Assembly (NCBI GenBank): GCA_963734845.1
Contig: CAVTIS010000001.1
Span: forward strand, 124,001 to 188,000
Direction of reading: 5' to 3'
DNA: 64,000 bases
From: JAKAVN01 sp963734845
GTDB lineage: Bacteria > Desulfobacterota > Binatia > Binatales > Binataceae
The notes below the pieces were generated by a model that ran no database searches, was not told the origin of the DNA, and was given only the letters and a program-made list of their open reading frames with translations. The position numbers and the translations under genes were made by a program. Positions 56,709 through 64,000 of this stretch are shown here, one piece after another (the stretch's first letter is position 1; the number at the start of each line of letters is the position of its first letter).

Positions 56709-58768
56709 TTTTCGAGGTTCAGCTTTTTCATCAGGGCAATGAAGCGCGGCTCGGAACGCAGTGGGTCGAAGATCCTGTCCATCTTCAGCCTCAACAAAAA
56801 CCAATAGCGGGCCTCATACGCCTTCTCCAATCCGTCCAGTGCCCGCCCTTTGTCGCCGAGACCGAGGTAGATGAGCGCGGTCAAGTAGGCCGGGACGTAT
56901 CGCCGTGAAGACGTCTGATTCAGCTCTGTGATTGTGGCCTCGCCCTTGGTGCGTTCGCCTGACTTCGCGTAGGCATACCCGAGCCAACCCAAGACCTGTG
57001 GCGGAGAATCCATAGCCCGGGCCTTCTGCAGTTCGGTGATGGCTTCTTTGAACTTGCCCGCCTCGATGTCGATCCACCCGAGACCGGTCTGAGCGACCCA
57101 GTTATTCGGATCCAATGCCAAAGCCTTGCGGCACTGCTCCCTGGCTGCCGCGTACTTTGTCTGCCAGGTAAGCGGGACCGCCATGTCAATGGCGGCTAAC
57201 GGGGACAGAGGATCGAGTTCGATTGCGAGCCTGGATTCAGCCACGGCTTCGTCGAGCCGTCCGCGAAGCGCCAAGTAAAAACCGTATGAATCGTGACCAA
57301 ACGCGTAACTGGGATTAAGCGTGATCGCGCGGCGGATTTCAGTCTCGGCGCCCGGCCAATCGTAGTCGTACTGAGCCTTGGCGGCGCCCAAGGAGAGGTG
57401 AGCTTCGGCGAGCATATCGTCCAGTTGAAGGGCCCTCTCCGCGGCAGCCTTTGCCTTTGGCATTACTTCGGTGGCAGGAAAATACCAGTCGTCGCCCAAA
57501 ACGTAGGCATCGGCGATCCCCGAGTAAGCCGGCGCGAAGTTCGGATCCACTCTGATCGCCTCTTCGAACTGCTCCAGCGCTTTCCTGACCCGCTCTTCGG
57601 TCGGACTGCTCAAGTAGTAGCGCCCCCGCAGATATGCACCGTGCGCCTGCGGGTCGACCGTGCGCGAATTGGCGAGGCGCGCCTGCTCATGAGGCGTCAG
57701 CTCGACATTGATCTCTTTCGCGATCGCCGACGCCAGTTCGTCCTGCAGCGCGAGCACATCGCGCGAGTCGCGCTCGTAGCTCTTCGCCCATAGATGCCGA
57801 TCGGCCGGCGCGTCGATCAACTGCGCGGTGATGCGGACCTTGTCGCCGATCCGCACCACCGAACCCTCGACCACCGCATCGACGTTGAGCGCCTTAGCGA
57901 TCTCGGGCGTCGGCGGGCGGCGGGCGCCCTTGTACTGCATCACCGAGCCGCGCGAGATCACCCGCAGCGCGCTGATGGTGGCGAGATCGGTCGTCAGTTC
58001 ATCGGTCATGCCATCGCTGAAATATTCCTGATTCGGATCGCCGGAGTAATTGTCGAGCGGGAGGACCGCAATCGATCTGATTGTGCGCTTTGCAGCGCTC
58101 TGGGTCTGAGGCGAGGCTGGCGCCGGCGATCTCAGGCGCACGAACACCAGGGCGAGGCCCGCCAATATCACGGCACCCGCGCCGGCTATGAGCGCATTGC
58201 GGCGCCGGTGGCTGCGCGGCTTTTCCGGCTGGGCCATTAGGTCGCTTGCAACGACCTGATACACCCGTATCGGGCGCGACACGTTCTTGAGTTTTTGCTC
58301 GCCGAGGTCCTTGAAGTGGGTTCCCGGCTTGTTGCGGACCTCGTCGTAGATGCTGGCCGAGACGCAGATCCCGCCGGGAGGGGCGAGCGCGTGAATGCGC
58401 GATGCGACGTTGACGCCGTCGCCCAGCACCGTGTTGTCGGAGAACACCACGTCGCCGGAACGAATCCCGATGCGCACCTTCAGGTCGGGTTGATCCTGTT
58501 GCAGGCTCGCCTGCACGTCGCGGGCGCAGTTCAGCGCATCGATCGCGCTATGAAAGCTGGTCAGGGTGCCGTCGCCGATTTCGCCCATCATCCGGCCGTT
58601 GAATTTCGGCAGAAACAGACGCAGCAACTCGCGATGATCCTTCAATGCGCGAAGGGCTTGCTGCTCGTCGCGCCCCATGATCGCGGTGTAGCCCACCACG
58701 TCGCTGAACATGATCGCGGCAAGCTCGCGGGCAGTATTACTGGCAGGCGTATCTGACGAGGTTGGCAA
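56705..58768 (-). CDS. Class III adenylate/guanylate cyclase with TolB-like and TPR domains
   Basis: 687 aa. The N-terminal cyclase domain (about 12-170) has AAIMFSDVVGYTAIM, GEIGDGTLTSFHS and GDGVNVASRIHAL, the last holding the transition-state Asn and Arg. One helix (about 195-217) leads to a TolB/FlgO-like domain (SIAVLPLDNYSGDPNQEYFSDG) and then several TPR repeats to the C-terminus. It likely makes cyclic AMP and senses a periplasmic or cytoplasmic partner through TPRs; orientation is unclear. Flanked by remnants of another cyclase class. Confidence 0.88.
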   Translation of the reverse strand: MPTSSDTPASNTARELAAIMFSDVVGYTAIMGRDEQQALRALKDHRELLRLFLPKFNGRMMGEIGDGTLTSFHSAIDALNCARDVQASLQQDQPDLKVRIGIRSGDVVFSDNTVLGDGVNVASRIHALAPPGGICVSASIYDEVRNKPGTHFKDLGEQKLKNVSRPIRVYQVVASDLMAQPEKPRSHRRRNALIAGAGAVILAGLALVFVRLRSPAPASPQTQSAAKRTIRSIAVLPLDNYSGDPNQEYFSDGMTDELTTDLATISALRVISRGSVMQYKGARRPPTPEIAKALNVDAVVEGSVVRIGDKVRITAQLIDAPADRHLWAKSYERDSRDVLALQDELASAIAKEINVELTPHEQARLANSRTVDPQAHGAYLRGRYYLSSPTEERVRKALEQFEEAIRVDPNFAPAYSGIADAYVLGDDWYFPATEVMPKAKAAAERALQLDDMLAEAHLSLGAAKAQYDYDWPGAETEIRRAITLNPSYAFGHDSYGFYLALRGRLDEAVAESRLAIELDPLSPLAAIDMAVPLTWQTKYAAAREQCRKALALDPNNWVAQTGLGWIDIEAGKFKEAITELQKARAMDSPPQVLGWLGYAYAKSGERTKGEATITELNQTSSRRYVPAYLTALIYLGLGDKGRALDGLEKAYEARYWFLLRLKMDRIFDPLRSEPRFIALMKKLNLEK

Positions 58769-58861
58769 CGGGCTTCCGTTTCCCTAATCAGCCATGACCG
58801 AACGGCGCAGATACTACTACGGCTGCCCGGCCGGAGCGACCGGACAGCCGGCGCGTGTCCT

Positions 58862-58953
58862 TCAGCCGTTCAGTTCATCGAGCAGCGCCTTCGCGTCCTT
58901 CAAGTCCGCGGTGTCGAAGCCCTCGGTGAACCAGTTGTAGATTTAGCGAGCAT
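58862..58953 (-). pseudogene. Decayed cyclase tail, second copy
   Basis: With one base restored near 58940 it reads IYNWFTEGFDTADL and then AKALLDELNG, the same tail as the remnant at 56598. It lies upstream of the intact cyclase. The frameshift and lack of an N-terminus show it is dead. The rest of the 373-base gap to 59141 shows only the ribosome-binding site of the next gene. Confidence 0.7.
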
Positions 58954-59141
58954 CGCGGCCTACCAAAGAACAACGGTACCGGTTCGTCTTGTATCATCAG
59001 CGCGCCATTAGGGACTAGCAGACTGCGCTGTTCCGCTTTATACGCCCTGATTATCCCGGTACACACTGTAAAGACGCGGCGCGGCAAACCCGCCCGGGAG
59101 AAGGCAATCAAGTGAGCCGACATAAAAGCGGAGAGGAGAAG

Positions 59142-59582
59142 ATGAGGAAGCGATGGATCTTGATCGGGGCGATACTGACGTTGCTCCCCGCTTTCATCAA
59201 CGCGATGAAAGTTCATGCGGCAGCGTCGGACTCGGCTGCGGTCGCCCAGGCAACAAGAGCGGCTGACGCGTGGCTCAAGCTCGTGGACGACGGCGACTAC
59301 AAACAGAGCTGGGAGTCGGCCAGCAGCATCTTCAAAAACGCCATCACCGACGATCAATGGGAGCAGCGGGTGGGCGCTGTGCGCGAGCCGCTGGGGAAGC
59401 TTGTCTCGAGAAAGCTCAAGGCCGCGCACTACGCGACCAGTCTGCCCGGAGCCCCCGATGGGAAGTATGTCGTCATCAGGTACGCGAGTTCCTTTCAGAA
59501 CAAGAAATCCGCGATGGAGACGGTGACTCCGATGCTGGACAAGGACGGGGAGTGGCACGTATCCGGCTATTACATCAAATAG
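59142..59582 (+). CDS. DUF4019 secreted protein
   Basis: 146 aa. Signal peptide (WILIGAILTLLPAFINAMKVHA), then the DUF4019 fold: ADAWLKLVDDGDYKQSWESAS, LGKLVSRKLKAAHYATSLPGAPDG and GEWHVSGYYI. Function unknown, periplasmic or surface exposed. GGAGAGGAG precedes the ATG. It converges on the GT2 with an 8-base overlap of 3' ends. Confidence 0.85.
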   Translation: MRKRWILIGAILTLLPAFINAMKVHAAASDSAAVAQATRAADAWLKLVDDGDYKQSWESASSIFKNAITDDQWEQRVGAVREPLGKLVSRKLKAAHYATSLPGAPDGKYVVIRYASSFQNKKSAMETVTPMLDKDGEWHVSGYYIK

Positions 59583-60573
59583 GCGCTTGCGGGTCGGAAG
59601 CCGTCTTCTTCCCGGGCGCGATCGGAGCCGCCGACGTTTCGCCGCGTTTGAGCATCGCACGCATCCGCGCGCACGCGGCCTCGAGCGCCGCGTCCGGCGC
59701 GCCGAACCATCGCTCCAGCGCCGTTTGTGCCGTCTCGGAAAAGAAAGCGGCGTCGGCGTGACGGCCGCGCCGCGCGAGCCCCTTGCCGTAGACGAGACAT
59801 TTTTCGGCCATCGCCTCCGCGGCTGCCGTTCGCTTGGCTGCGTCGAGCGAGGCGTCGGCGAGCAGCTTCGCGAGCGTGAGAATACGGAAGCGGTCGAGCG
59901 CCGCTACGGTCGCCGAGAGCTGTCCGGGATGGCCCGCCCGGCGGACGGTCAGCGGCTCGTCGAGCAGGCCGGCCTCGTGGCGAGCCAGGATCCGCAGCCA
60001 AAGGTCGTAGTCTTCGCACGCCGCCATGTCTTCGTCGAAGCCGCCTACCTGGTCGAGCAATTCGCGTCTTAAGATCGCCGCCGACGGGCTGATGAGGCAG
60101 GTGCGGAGCGAGTCGATGAAGATGTCGCCGGAGCGTTTACGATGGCGGCGGCCGGGATTTACGCTCCTGCCGTCGCGCACCCAGGTCTCGCCGGTCTGCG
60201 AGATCTGACAATCGGGACGGCTGCGCATGAAGAGGCTTTGGCGCGCGAGCTTTTCGGGCATCCACAAATCGTCGGAATCGAGGAAGGCAATCAAGGCGCC
60301 GCGCGCGAGCGCGATCCCACGGTTGCGGGCAGCGGCTGGTCCGCGCCGTTCAATGCGTACGGCGCGTATACCGTCGCGCCCGACGTGACTGGCGGCGTCG
60401 CATAAGGACAGATCTTGCAAGGACAGATCTTGCCAGCTGGCGTCGGTCGAGCCGTCGTCGACGACGATGACCTCGAAGCTGGCGCCGCGCTGCGCCACGA
60501 CCGAGGCCAGCGCCTCACGCAGCATCGCGCGCCGGTTATGCGTGGGGATGATTACGCTTATCTCGGGCGTCAT
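59575..60573 (-). CDS. Family 2 glycosyltransferase
   Basis: 332 aa GT-A enzyme: VSVIIPTHNRRAML, VIVVDDGSTDAS, IAFLDSDDLWMPEKL and the ED in CEDYDLWLRIL. A 15-base tandem duplication just after the DDGS motif gives QDLSLQDLSL. The C-terminal about 80 residues form a Lys/Arg-rich helical region. The stop overlaps DUF4019; the start overlaps the engB stop as ATGA, so engB and this gene are coupled. Confidence 0.9.
   Translation of the reverse strand: MTPEISVIIPTHNRRAMLREALASVVAQRGASFEVIVVDDGSTDASWQDLSLQDLSLCDAASHVGRDGIRAVRIERRGPAAARNRGIALARGALIAFLDSDDLWMPEKLARQSLFMRSRPDCQISQTGETWVRDGRSVNPGRRHRKRSGDIFIDSLRTCLISPSAAILRRELLDQVGGFDEDMAACEDYDLWLRILARHEAGLLDEPLTVRRAGHPGQLSATVAALDRFRILTLAKLLADASLDAAKRTAAAEAMAEKCLVYGKGLARRGRHADAAFFSETAQTALERWFGAPDAALEAACARMRAMLKRGETSAAPIAPGKKTASDPQAPI
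60404..60433 (-). repeat. 15-bp tandem duplication in a GT2 gene
   Basis: AAGGACAGATCTTGC is present twice head to tail (60404-60418, 60419-60433), adding five residues in frame close to the nucleotide-sugar site. Confidence 0.92.
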
Positions 60574-61199
60574 CGCGGGAGCAGGTCCACCGCTCCATCG
60601 TCGTCATCGCCCAGCGCCGCCGCGCGCCGCGCTGCGCGCGCACAGCCGATTATCCGCCGGCGCAGATCGTCGAGTCCCTCGCCGTCAAGCGCCGAGCACA
60701 GGATCGGTTCGACGCCGAGCGGCTTGAACCGCGCGAGCGCCGCGGCGCGTTCGGAGCGGCGAAGCTTGTCGCATTTGGTCGCCACAGCGATGAGCGCGAT
60801 TGAGCGGCTGGCGGCGCGCGTGGCGAGGTCGAATTCTTCGCGCTCGGGACCGCGCCGTGAGTCAATCAGCAGCACCAGCCCGGCCAGGCGCTCACTTTGA
60901 CCCAGGTAGTCGTTCATCATCGACCCAATTCGCGCCGCGTCGGTCCGCGCCATCTTGGCAAAGCCGTAGCCTGGCAGATCGACGATCGCGAGGTCGTTGC
61001 CCACCGAAAAAAAATTGAGTGCGCGCGTGCGGCCCGGCGTGCGCGAGGTGCGGGCGAGATTCTTGGACGCCGCCAGCGCGTTGAGCATCGAACTCTTGCC
61101 AACGTTGGAACGCCCGGCGAGCGCGATCTCGGCCCGGTCCCATCGGGGATAGCCCTCGGGCGCAAAGGCCGAAGTCACGAATTTCGCATCTAACCGCAT
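60570..61199 (-). CDS. engB: Ribosome biogenesis GTPase EngB/YsxC
   Basis: 209 aa TRAFAC GTPase needed for large-subunit assembly. G1 GRSNVGKSS, G3 DLPGYG, G4 TKCDK. The N-terminus (DAKFVTSAFAPEGYPRWD) is family-like. The C-terminal 20 residues are an acidic extra tail (DDDDGAVDLL). Coupled to a GT2. Confidence 0.95.
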   Translation of the reverse strand: MRLDAKFVTSAFAPEGYPRWDRAEIALAGRSNVGKSSMLNALAASKNLARTSRTPGRTRALNFFSVGNDLAIVDLPGYGFAKMARTDAARIGSMMNDYLGQSERLAGLVLLIDSRRGPEREEFDLATRAASRSIALIAVATKCDKLRRSERAAALARFKPLGVEPILCSALDGEGLDDLRRRIIGCARAARRAAALGDDDDGAVDLLPR

Positions 61200-61256
61200 C
61201 GGGTAAGCTTAGCCCCCGCCGCACGGTATGGCACGCGCTATGTCGCTTGCGGCGTG

Positions 61257-61802
61257 TTAACGAGCGAACGTTCCGACCAGGTCGCCGGTGGCCTTGACGT
61301 GTCCCTTGGCCGCCGCCTCAACCTCGGCCGCCGTGGCGCCCGGCTTGAGGTCGAGCGCCGTGTCCAGTGCGCTCAGCTCGAAATGATAATGATGGGGTGG
61401 GCTGCCCGGTGGCGGGCAAGGGCCCTTGTAACCTATCTGTCCGAGGCCATTGGCGCCCTGTAGCCCGCCGTCAGCCAGCTTCCCGGTCGGAGGAACATTC
61501 GCGTCCAATCCGGTGAGGCTGGCCGGCAAATTGTAGACAACCCAATGAATGAACGTTCCGTTGGGAGCGTCCGGGTCTTTTACGATTAACGCCAGTGTTT
61601 TGGCGTCACCTGGGAGACCTTTCCAAGCGAGCGGCGGTGACTGAACTTGGGCGCTCTTGCAGGTGTAGCCGACCGGAATCGTTGCTCCCGGTGCGAAGGC
61701 GGAACTGGTGATAGACATGGTGCTTTGCGCCCCGGCAAGGCAGGGAAGGGTCAAGAAGAGCAGTACTATAAGTATGGAAAAAGGCTTGACACGAACAGTC
61801 AT
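61257..61802 (-). CDS. YbhB/YbcL-type Raf kinase inhibitor-like protein (PEBP), secreted
   Basis: 181 aa. Signal peptide (FSILIVLLFLTLPCLAGA), then the PEBP fold: IPVGYTCKSAQVQSPPLAW, LIVKDPDAPNGTFIHWVVYNLP and the PPHHYHFELSALD segment. Function in bacteria is unclear; binds phospholipid or small anions in other PEBP members. The start at 61802 has AGGAGG eight bases upstream. Confidence 0.92.
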   Translation of the reverse strand: MTVRVKPFSILIVLLFLTLPCLAGAQSTMSITSSAFAPGATIPVGYTCKSAQVQSPPLAWKGLPGDAKTLALIVKDPDAPNGTFIHWVVYNLPASLTGLDANVPPTGKLADGGLQGANGLGQIGYKGPCPPPGSPPHHYHFELSALDTALDLKPGATAAEVEAAAKGHVKATGDLVGTFAR

Positions 61803-62085
61803 ATGATGGCCTCCTAATAGAAAGGGATGCATTGCAAGGCCGTCTAAACGCCCGATGCATCAGTTTGCGGATAGTAATCCGTCAGGAAGTGACGTGTACA
61901 GCGGCAACTGTGGACAACGTTGTCGATAGCTCTTGTGGAACCTCTTGACCAGCGCAAACAGTTTTGCGAATGTCACTTGTAGTCAAGGCGAGTTTAAGGT
62001 AGCATCCGGTACAGCAGGATATTAAAAGCACAGTGGTTCTTGACCGTAGGGGGCGGTGTCGAGAGCGAGCTGGCGTGGAGACAAA

Positions 62086-62313
62086 ATGGCTACAGAAGCG
62101 AAATATAATCTGCCCCGCGTGATGACCGTGAAGGAACTGTCTGCTTACCTTCGCGTGCATCCGTCAACCATCTACAAGCTGCTGCGGCGCGGCGAACTGC
62201 CAGGCTTCCGCATCGGCACAGACTGGCGCTTCAACGCCGAGGTCATCGACCGTTGGTGCCTCGAACGCAACATGAAGCCCAGCGAAATTGCGGAGAGTCT
62301 GCGCGGCAATTAG
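62086..62313 (+). CDS. Excisionase-family helix-turn-helix protein
   Basis: 75 aa with VKELSAYLRVHPSTIYKLLRRGELPGFRIGTDWRF and IDRWCLER, the winged HTH of the MerR/Xis (BldC-like) family. Probably a small transcription factor. No integrase, transposase or phage gene is nearby, and the neighbour on each side points toward it or is unrelated. ATG at 62086 with GGAG ahead; an earlier in-frame start at 62056 is less convincing. The 283-base gap upstream has only short inverted repeats such as CGCAAA-CAGT-TTTGCG. Confidence 0.85.
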   Translation: MATEAKYNLPRVMTVKELSAYLRVHPSTIYKLLRRGELPGFRIGTDWRFNAEVIDRWCLERNMKPSEIAESLRGN

Positions 62314-62479
62314 CTCTTAGTCCACATGGCCAGCCGGCGCAACAGCGTCGGCTGGTCGTGGGGAACGTTCAGGTCAGAGAAAGAGCCTTTAGGCGAAAGG
62401 CGCTGTGCGTCTGCGCCGAGTTGCGTTCATCTCCCGCGATCTCCCGCCGAGCGACTGCTCAACGCGGTTTTTTTAACGT

Positions 62480-63253
62480 TTAACGCTGGCTTCGCGGCAG
62501 TCCTGGCACCTCTACAAGACGTACTTCGGAAGGTCTGACTTCGAGCGTGCGGCCGAACAGGGTGTCGTCGCGAAGCAGGCGCATCACTCCGTCCGCGATC
62601 TGCTCAGGCTGGAGTATCCGCTTGGGCAGACTTACTTCATGGCCGCGGCCCTGCTGGATCTCGACCGCCTTTCTGACCAGGGGCGTGTCCACGACGCCAG
62701 GGCAGATGCAGTTGACCCGGACTTTGAAATGCTGCGCCCAAGGTGCGAGCGAATACGTAAGATTGACGACGCCTGCCTTGGCGGCCGCGTAGACCGGATC
62801 GTCGACGTACGGATATAGCCCGGCCATCGAGGCGGTGTTGACGATCGCGCCGCCACCGCCGCGTTGCATCAGCGGCCCCGCCAGAAAGCATCCGAGGATG
62901 ACCGCCTGTAAATCAATATCGAGTACGCGTCGCCAGCGGTCGAGGTCGCACTGCGGAAAGGGTGGCGTCCCGATCGCGATTCCCGCGTTGTTGTGCAGAA
63001 TATCGAAGCGTCCGAAGATCGATAGCGCGGTGTCCATCATATGCCGCGCCTGCTCGGCGTCCGTTACATCGACGCGCACGGCGCCAGCGCGTCCGCCGGC
63101 GCTTTCAATTAGCCGAACCGTCTCGCGCATTCCCGCCTCGTCGAGGTCCGCGGCCAAAACTGCCGCGCCCTCGGCCGCCAGGCGCATGGCCGTAGCGCGG
63201 CCGATACCCGATCCACCTCCGGTCACGACAGCCGTCTTACCCTTGATTTCCAT
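62480..63253 (-). CDS. Short-chain dehydrogenase/reductase
   Basis: 257 aa Rossmann-fold SDR. VTGGGSGIGRATAMRLAAEGA (TGxxxGIG), NNAGIAIG, the catalytic Ser in NTASMAGL and YAAAKAG (Tyr-x3-Lys), all in place. LAADLDEAG with an acidic residue after strand 2 suggests NAD rather than NADP. The substrate is unknown. Ends convergent with the HTH gene; the AKR gene runs the same way upstream. Confidence 0.92.
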   Translation of the reverse strand: MEIKGKTAVVTGGGSGIGRATAMRLAAEGAAVLAADLDEAGMRETVRLIESAGGRAGAVRVDVTDAEQARHMMDTALSIFGRFDILHNNAGIAIGTPPFPQCDLDRWRRVLDIDLQAVILGCFLAGPLMQRGGGGAIVNTASMAGLYPYVDDPVYAAAKAGVVNLTYSLAPWAQHFKVRVNCICPGVVDTPLVRKAVEIQQGRGHEVSLPKRILQPEQIADGVMRLLRDDTLFGRTLEVRPSEVRLVEVPGLPRSQR

Positions 63254-63308
63254 ATCTCGCAGTTCTCCACATTTCGTGCGGCGGAAGCCAGAGCGTCCCG
63301 CCTAAGGG

Positions 63309-64000
63309 TCAGCCCATCGGGAGCCGGCGATGACGGCGATCGAGCGGGAACCCTCGGTCAATAAGCTCTATCTCGCGTTTCGTCAGTTCCAGATCCCCGG
63401 CTCCCGCATTTTCCGCGGCATGCTCGGGACTCGAAGCCTTGGGAATCGTAAAGAGCGATGGCCGCCTGACCAGAAAGCGGAGCGCGACCTGGCGCGCTGT
63501 CGCAGCGTGGGCCGCGGCGATTTCGTTGAGTATGCGGCCCGCGACTGTCCCTAGGCCAGGAAAGGAAGTCGAATGACCGAATGGGCTATAGCCAACGACC
63601 GCGACGCCGTGCTGCTCGCACCAGGGAATCACGGCTTGCTCGATCCAACGCTCCTTCAGATGATAGAGCACCTGGTTGCATGCGAGCCTGCCCTCACCGG
63701 CGATGCTCTCTGCCTCCTCGAGATCGGCTACGTCAAAGTTGCTCACGCCCCACGATCGGATTTTGCCCGCGCGCTGAAGGCTTTCAAAGCCTGCTATCGT
63801 CTCCTCCAGCGGATGCGAACCGCGCCAGTGGAGGAGGTAGCAGTCCAGCCGGTCGGTCTTCAGGCGCGCGAGTGAATTCTCGCAGGCTACTACCGTGCCG
63901 CTTCGCGAGGCATGCTGAGGAAGTACCTTGGACACCAGGAAGACCTGATCGCGTCTGTCAATGATCGCCTCGGCGACCACTTCCTCCGCGACCCCCGACC
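63309..64000 (-). CDS. Aldo/keto reductase (5' truncated by window end)
   Basis: The reading frame runs past base 64000, so the start is outside. Visible: LVSKVLPQHASRSGTVVACENSL, LDCYLLHWRGSHPLEET, WGVSNFDVADL, GVAVVGYSPFGH and IPKASSPEHAAENAGA, the order of an AKR barrel in the YajO/YeaE-type group. The missing part carries the catalytic Tyr region. Upstream of the SDR in the same direction, so the two oxidoreductases may share an operon. Confidence 0.88.
   Translation of the reverse strand, partial: SGVAEEVVAEAIIDRRDQVFLVSKVLPQHASRSGTVVACENSLARLKTDRLDCYLLHWRGSHPLEETIAGFESLQRAGKIRSWGVSNFDVADLEEAESIAGEGRLACNQVLYHLKERWIEQAVIPWCEQHGVAVVGYSPFGHSTSFPGLGTVAGRILNEIAAAHAATARQVALRFLVRRPSLFTIPKASSPEHAAENAGAGDLELTKREIELIDRGFPLDRRHRRLPMG

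Noticed and set aside
58954..59660. Minus-strand frame overlapping the DUF4019 gene
   Set aside because: DUF4019 has a signal peptide and clear family motifs on the plus strand; the minus frame has none.

Overview
The window is a dense, high-GC bacterial chromosome segment (mid-60s % GC by eye) with short intergenic gaps and many genes that overlap by 1-4 bases. It encodes about 55 proteins. I see no rRNA, tRNA, CRISPR array, transposase or integrase. Several gene neighbourhoods (phoH-ybeY then lnt-prfB; secA next to argJ; lemA-htpX; MoxR-DUF58-VWA) are typical of deltaproteobacterial-type Gram-negatives. An F420-type LLM oxidoreductase, an SDR, a GST and sulfotransferases add to this. I infer an uncultured Desulfobacterota/Binatota-like lineage, but no marker here proves it.

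Layout. 0-9.9 kb: the end of an MFS carboxylate-type transporter, alaS, phoH, ybeY, an AbiGi-like gene, lnt, prfB (with its programmed +1 frameshift) and a GST. 9.9-15.7 kb (minus strand): a GH-GT2 fusion, an ABC exporter, coaE and a ketopantoate reductase. 15.9-22.0 kb: an alpha/beta hydrolase, a DJ-1 protein, a TrmN6-like methylase, Hsp20, LemA, HtpX, SmpB and a Nudix hydrolase. 22.4-31.7 kb (minus): a seven-gene string ruvX-mltG-membrane protein-MoxR-DUF58-VWA-VWA. 31.8-36.3 kb: an M23 peptidase, a GDPD, a small secreted protein beside a GDPD remnant, and an LLM oxidoreductase.

36.3-49.2 kb is a cell-surface glycan region. It holds MlaC, a Kdo/WaaP-type kinase, a VIT1/CCC1 protein, an ArnT-like glycosyltransferase and a methyltransferase on the plus strand. 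Facing them on the minus strand are three tandem sulfotransferases, two GT2 enzymes flanking an MsbA-type exporter, and a fourth sulfotransferase. Together these suggest synthesis and export of a sulfated glycan or glycolipid.

49.3-56.5 kb (minus) carries an SPL-like radical SAM protein, murI, secA, argJ and a Rieske protein. 56.6-59 kb holds a cyclase-TolB-TPR protein between two decayed tails of a second cyclase family. 59.1-64 kb holds a DUF4019 protein, a GT2, engB, a PEBP-family protein, an orphan excisionase-type HTH protein, an SDR and a truncated aldo/keto reductase.

The least ordinary signals are four: the sulfotransferase-rich glycan locus; the GH-GT fusion with its exporter; perfect hairpins placed inside ybeY or around the stop codons of panE and the methylase; and gene-tail remnants that record past duplication and loss.
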